Part shown: piece after piece, positions 1-3,800 of the stretch
Layout: each line of letters starts with the position of its first letter
Position numbering within the stretch: the stretch's first letter is position 1
NCBI GenBank assembly: GCA_002254285.1
Contig: NIUZ01000106.1
Location: 1 to 6,260, forward strand
Direction: 5' to 3'
Length of the DNA stretch: 6,260 nt
Origin: Bacteroidetes bacterium 4572_112
Lineage (GTDB): Bacteria > Bacteroidota > Bacteroidia > Bacteroidales > UBA1556
Translations under genes and position numbers: made by a program
Notes under the pieces: model-generated
Told to the model about the DNA's origin: nothing
The model's database searches: none
The model's input: only the letters and a program-made list of their open reading frames with translations

Positions 1-716
1 AATGCTTGGGCAAATGCTCTAATAATTCCACTTACATTTTTGGATTTATCCTCAAAACACGAAATATGAAATAATCTAATTTTAGAGGATTCAGTATCTT
101 CCTTTGAAGGGACAAAAATATTGGTGTCAATTGAATTAGGAATTATTTGCCAATTTGGATTTTGTAGTCCTGCTTCATTCATTGCTATTTTTAATGAATT
201 GGAAACAGTACTCATTGCGTTGGCATTTTTTACTACTATTTTGGTGATTATTTTTCTGAAATATCCATTATAGCTATCATTAAAAGAGTAGTATCTCGAC
301 CAATGCTCGGTAATTACATAGGGTATTTTGTGAAATGTTTTTAATAGTAAAGAAATAAATCCTGCACGAGTTAATATATGTGCATGACTTAAATCGGGTT
401 TGCCAATTTCATTATTAATATGTTTCCATGCCATACGGTAGGCCATCAGCATTCTGAAAAGATTAATTAGAGAGGCAATGCCTGGCAAACTACATTTTTT
501 AAAATAAGTAAAATGTTCGTAAATTCCTTCTTTGGTGTTTATTTCCACCTCATAAATGTTGCTATTATGTACCGATGATTGCACGTATATGACAGAGACA
601 TTGGTATGTGGCAGAATTGCCAATGCGTGGTTCTTTACAAACAGACCGAACATGGCATCATATCGGTTAGGATACCATGCTGGCAGAAATAATATACTTG
701 GTTTTTTGTTACTCAT
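1..716 (-). CDS. Glycosyltransferase family 4 (GT-B fold), N-terminal part; 3' end cut by the window edge
   Basis: Hand translation from the ATG at 716-714 gives 238 uninterrupted codons running off the left edge. Landmarks are those of the acceptor-side half of a GT4 (GT-B) enzyme: a first beta strand and turn, ILFLPAWYPN (residues 8-17); GLFVKNHA (24-31); SHAHILTRAGF (110-120); ITEHW (135-139), the usual Thr-x-His region; STVSNSL (169-175); and IPNSIDTNIF (192-201), the family's V/I-P-N-G-V/I-D signature with Ser for Gly. HISCFEDKSKNVSGIIRAFA (217-236) replaces the usual G-R-L...K-G segment and opens the nucleotide-sugar domain. The E-x7-E motif should lie beyond the window. There is no signal peptide, so it is probably cytoplasmic or membrane-peripheral and transfers sugar from an activated donor onto a surface glycan or lipid carrier. 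Donor and acceptor cannot be read from the sequence. This start is preferred because the next in-frame ATG (653) would remove the first strand. Confidence 0.9.
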   Translation of the reverse strand, partial: MSNKKPSILFLPAWYPNRYDAMFGLFVKNHALAILPHTNVSVIYVQSSVHNSNIYEVEINTKEGIYEHFTYFKKCSLPGIASLINLFRMLMAYRMAWKHINNEIGKPDLSHAHILTRAGFISLLLKTFHKIPYVITEHWSRYYSFNDSYNGYFRKIITKIVVKNANAMSTVSNSLKIAMNEAGLQNPNWQIIPNSIDTNIFVPSKEDTESSKIRLFHISCFEDKSKNVSGIIRAFAQA

Positions 717-724
717 TATTATCG

Positions 725-755
725 CAAAGGTATTATAAAAAAAGCCCCAATCAAT
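725..755 (-). promoter_or_regulatory. Probable Bacteroidota-type promoter for the glycosyltransferase gene
   Basis: On the minus strand, TACCTTTG (732-725) is a full match to the Bacteroidota -7 consensus TAnnTTTG. Nineteen bases upstream, ATTG (755-752) is a 3-of-4 match to the -33 TTTG element, a spacing within the known range. Only eight bases separate the -7 box from the ATG at 716, so transcription from here would give a leader of a few bases at most. The -33 element falls in the loop of the terminator that ends the upstream gene. The match to consensus is seen in the sequence; activity is inferred. With only 85 bp between the genes, a chance match of the short degenerate box is possible. 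Confidence 0.45.
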
Positions 756-766
756 GAGTCGGGGCT
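736..766 (-). terminator. Rho-independent terminator of the large secreted-protein gene
   Basis: Read on the minus strand, AGCCCC (766-761) pairs perfectly with GGGGCT (748-743) across a 12-base loop. The second arm's last T begins a run of seven T (743-737). The stem starts 35 bases beyond the TAA at 804-802, the expected place for an intrinsic terminator of that gene. On the plus strand the hairpin is followed by AAAATAA, with no U-tract, so it works in the minus direction only. Confidence 0.85.
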
Positions 767-801
767 AAAATAACGTAGTATTTGATAATTTCGTATAAAG
801 A

Positions 802-3800
802 TTAATTTATAATAATCTTACCTCTATACAATCCGCCGTCAGAAGAATTCAACTGAATAAAATAAATTCCCTTTGGCAATTGCTTTAAGTTAATTCGTTT
901 TATTGTTTTGCCATAGGTGTTGAATTTGTCAGAATAGATTTCTTTACCAACAGTAGTAAATACTTTCATATTTACAACCGACTTGCTTAAATTACCTATC
1001 TCAATTGTAAATTGTCCGCTGTTTGGATTAGGATAAATAGAAGCTTCAATATTAGTATTTGTATAATTATGCAATGATGTATTTACAGCATTGGCAGTAT
1101 TAGCAGTATTCGACCTCGATGTATTATAATTAGTATTTGCTTTGCTATAAATAGAGTCGGCATAACAAGGGTAAGGCGAAACAATTTCTATTTGATAATA
1201 TACATCTCCAGTAGGAGGGTTAAGGTCGGTAAAGGATGTAAGATTACTTTGTATTTGTGTAAGTAGCTGCATATTAGTGCTATCGCTACTTCTGTAGATT
1301 TTATACGATCCAAAGTTAAATCCTTCATAATTTGTCCAAATCAAATTCCAAACTCCACCAAGACCAGCATTTATAGTTAGGTGCAATGTTTTATGAATTG
1401 GGCTAGGAGAAGTTTCCATTCCGCAAGTGTCAACAGCCGTAATCCTATATCGATATGCCATTTGTGCAGGGTTTGAATTCACGTCCTCAAATACACTTAA
1501 AGTAGAGAAAGGCTGCGATCCAATAAGGTCATAAATTCCTGCAACATTTGATTCACGATATATTCTAAAGCTATCAATCATATCCGCATTTTGGCGTTCC
1601 CAAATAACTCTATTGTGATTTGTAACAGTATCAATTCCAACAATACATATATCCGGAACATTTAATAATGAAGCGTTTAATATATATGGACTTGAAGTTG
1701 AAGTACAAGCATTATTGTCGCTAATAGTTACAGTATATATACCTGATGTTTTAGCATAAATGCTAGCATCACTAGCTCCATTAGACCATTGATAAGTACT
1801 GAACGAAGTGGAGACATAAAGCTCCATACTGTCGTTTGTACATGGTTGAATACTACCGTTTGTAAGAATAATTGGTGTAACAGTAACATACTGTGTTAAT
1901 GCAAACGGCTGAGAAAATTGCGTGCAAGAAGTGTCGGAAACCATTAGCTGATACAATCCTGTAGAGCTAGCATATAGTACAGAATCTGTTGCTCCTGCAA
2001 TTATGCTTCCGTCAATCAACCATTGGTAATTAATGCCATTGGTATGATCTATTGCAAAAAACTTAACACTATCTTCTGGGCAAACTTCGTTTCCTCCAAT
2101 ATTGCCCATATCAGCAGAAATATTACAAGGATCGGGGCTTCCACCGGTACACGATATATAATTTGCTTTGCTAAGGGTATCAATACATCCTGTATTAACA
2201 TTTTGTGCAACCAAGCTTACAGTATAGTTACCGTTATAATCATATTGGTGACTTGGGTTTACAAATGAAGATGTATTTCCATCTCCGAACGACCACATCC
2301 AAAAATATTCATTAGCATTTGTGGTTTGATTATTATAATCAACAATAAATGGAGGAATATTTATATTTGTTTGATTTGCGGAGAATGCTATTCCAAAATC
2401 TGTAGTGTTTACAGTTATATTTATGGAATCTGATGTTTGAGAGCATAGAGTATTATTGTCAGTAACAACAACTGTATATGAGCCCGATTGAGTAGCTTGG
2501 TATAGAGCTTGAGTATTTGAAGTGCTTACACCATTTCTATACCACTCGTATGTATAAGCTCCAGAATTTGCTGATAAAGTAACACTTCCACCTTCGCAGA
2601 AATTAGTATCTCCAATAACTGTAATTAATGCTGTAGTAGTTTGAATATTAATAATTTTATTTACTTCTGATGATGAGCAATTATTATCTTCCACTATTAG
2701 GCTAACATTCTTAATTCCATCGGTATCCCAAAGAATATTATATGGTCCTGAATTTGAACCTGATGCTATAATTCCAGAATCAAAATTCCAATTATATGAA
2801 GCAGAAATACCTGAATTGCCAATATAACTTACATTTACCATGTCGTTATTACAAGCTATATTTGGTAAAGTAAAATCACAAATTATTTCAGGATTTATTG
2901 TAATGTTTATGGTGTCAGAAATGGCTGTACAGCCATTAGAATTTGTGTTTGAAACAAAGTACATTCCTGTTTCACTAGCGCTGTAGAACGATAATGTATC
3001 CTGTGTGCTTACTAGATTACCTGAAGTGTCACTCCACTGAAAAGAATTAGAGCTTCCACTATTTGTAAATAAAGTAACATTTTGTCCATAACAAGCCGAA
3101 TCGTTACCAACATAGCTAATATTAGCAAATGCATCGAGCACATTAGTATAGTTTTGGAAAATGAAAGAAGTACAACCACTATCACTTACGATAAGGCTTA
3201 TATTCTTAAAACCAGTATTATCCCACGTCAATTCGTAGGGACCTGCGCCAATACCTGAAATAATATTGGCATTATCGAAATTCCAATTAAAAGTAGCTGA
3301 AGAGCTTACCGTTGAATTATTAGATAAGCTAGCAATTTCTGATTTACATACAGTGGCATCAATTGAGAAATTGGCTATAGGAGAGCTAATGATATTAATA
3401 TTAGCACTTTCGTTTGCCTGACATCCGTTACTGTCAATATAGTTATAGAAAATTGTATGTGTACCAACTCCCGCACTTGCAGGAAAGAATTTATTTGCCG
3501 AAACTCCCGTTCCATAATAATTACCTCCTGATGGAGTAGCGTTATTTAAATCTACAAAGGCGTCATTCTCACAAGCATCAGCAAATTGACTGAGGCTAAC
3601 TTCTGGTAATGCATTTATTGCAATATCAACGGTGTCGCTGCCTGTACAGCCATATTCATCAGTAAATGTATATGAGTATTGATAGGTGTCTGGAGATACT
3701 GAATTGAAATGGAAAATATTATTTGTAGGTCCATTTCTAAAATATTGACCACCAGAAGGTGTTGCGCTCAGAATTAATGAATCATCGGTTTGACAATAAG

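Noticed and set aside
556..738. Plus-strand open frame of 60 codons
   Set aside because: It lies antisense to the N-terminus of the GT4 glycosyltransferase, whose conserved motifs are on the minus strand, and its end runs into the terminator T-tract. The product has no recognisable domain.
743..766. Bidirectional terminator
   Set aside because: The stem is symmetric, but the plus-strand side is followed by AAAATAA rather than a U-tract, and no plus-strand gene ends here.
1081..1130. Short DNA repeat in the linker as a phase-variation tract
   Set aside because: The repetition (TANTAN) is short and imperfect and does not form a uniform simple-sequence tract that would slip readily.
2023..2268. 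Plus-strand open frame of 81 codons
   Set aside because: It is entirely antisense to the canonical PKD and adjacent Ig-like region of the large protein, has no homology pattern I recognise, and low-GC coding sequence often leaves such shadow frames.
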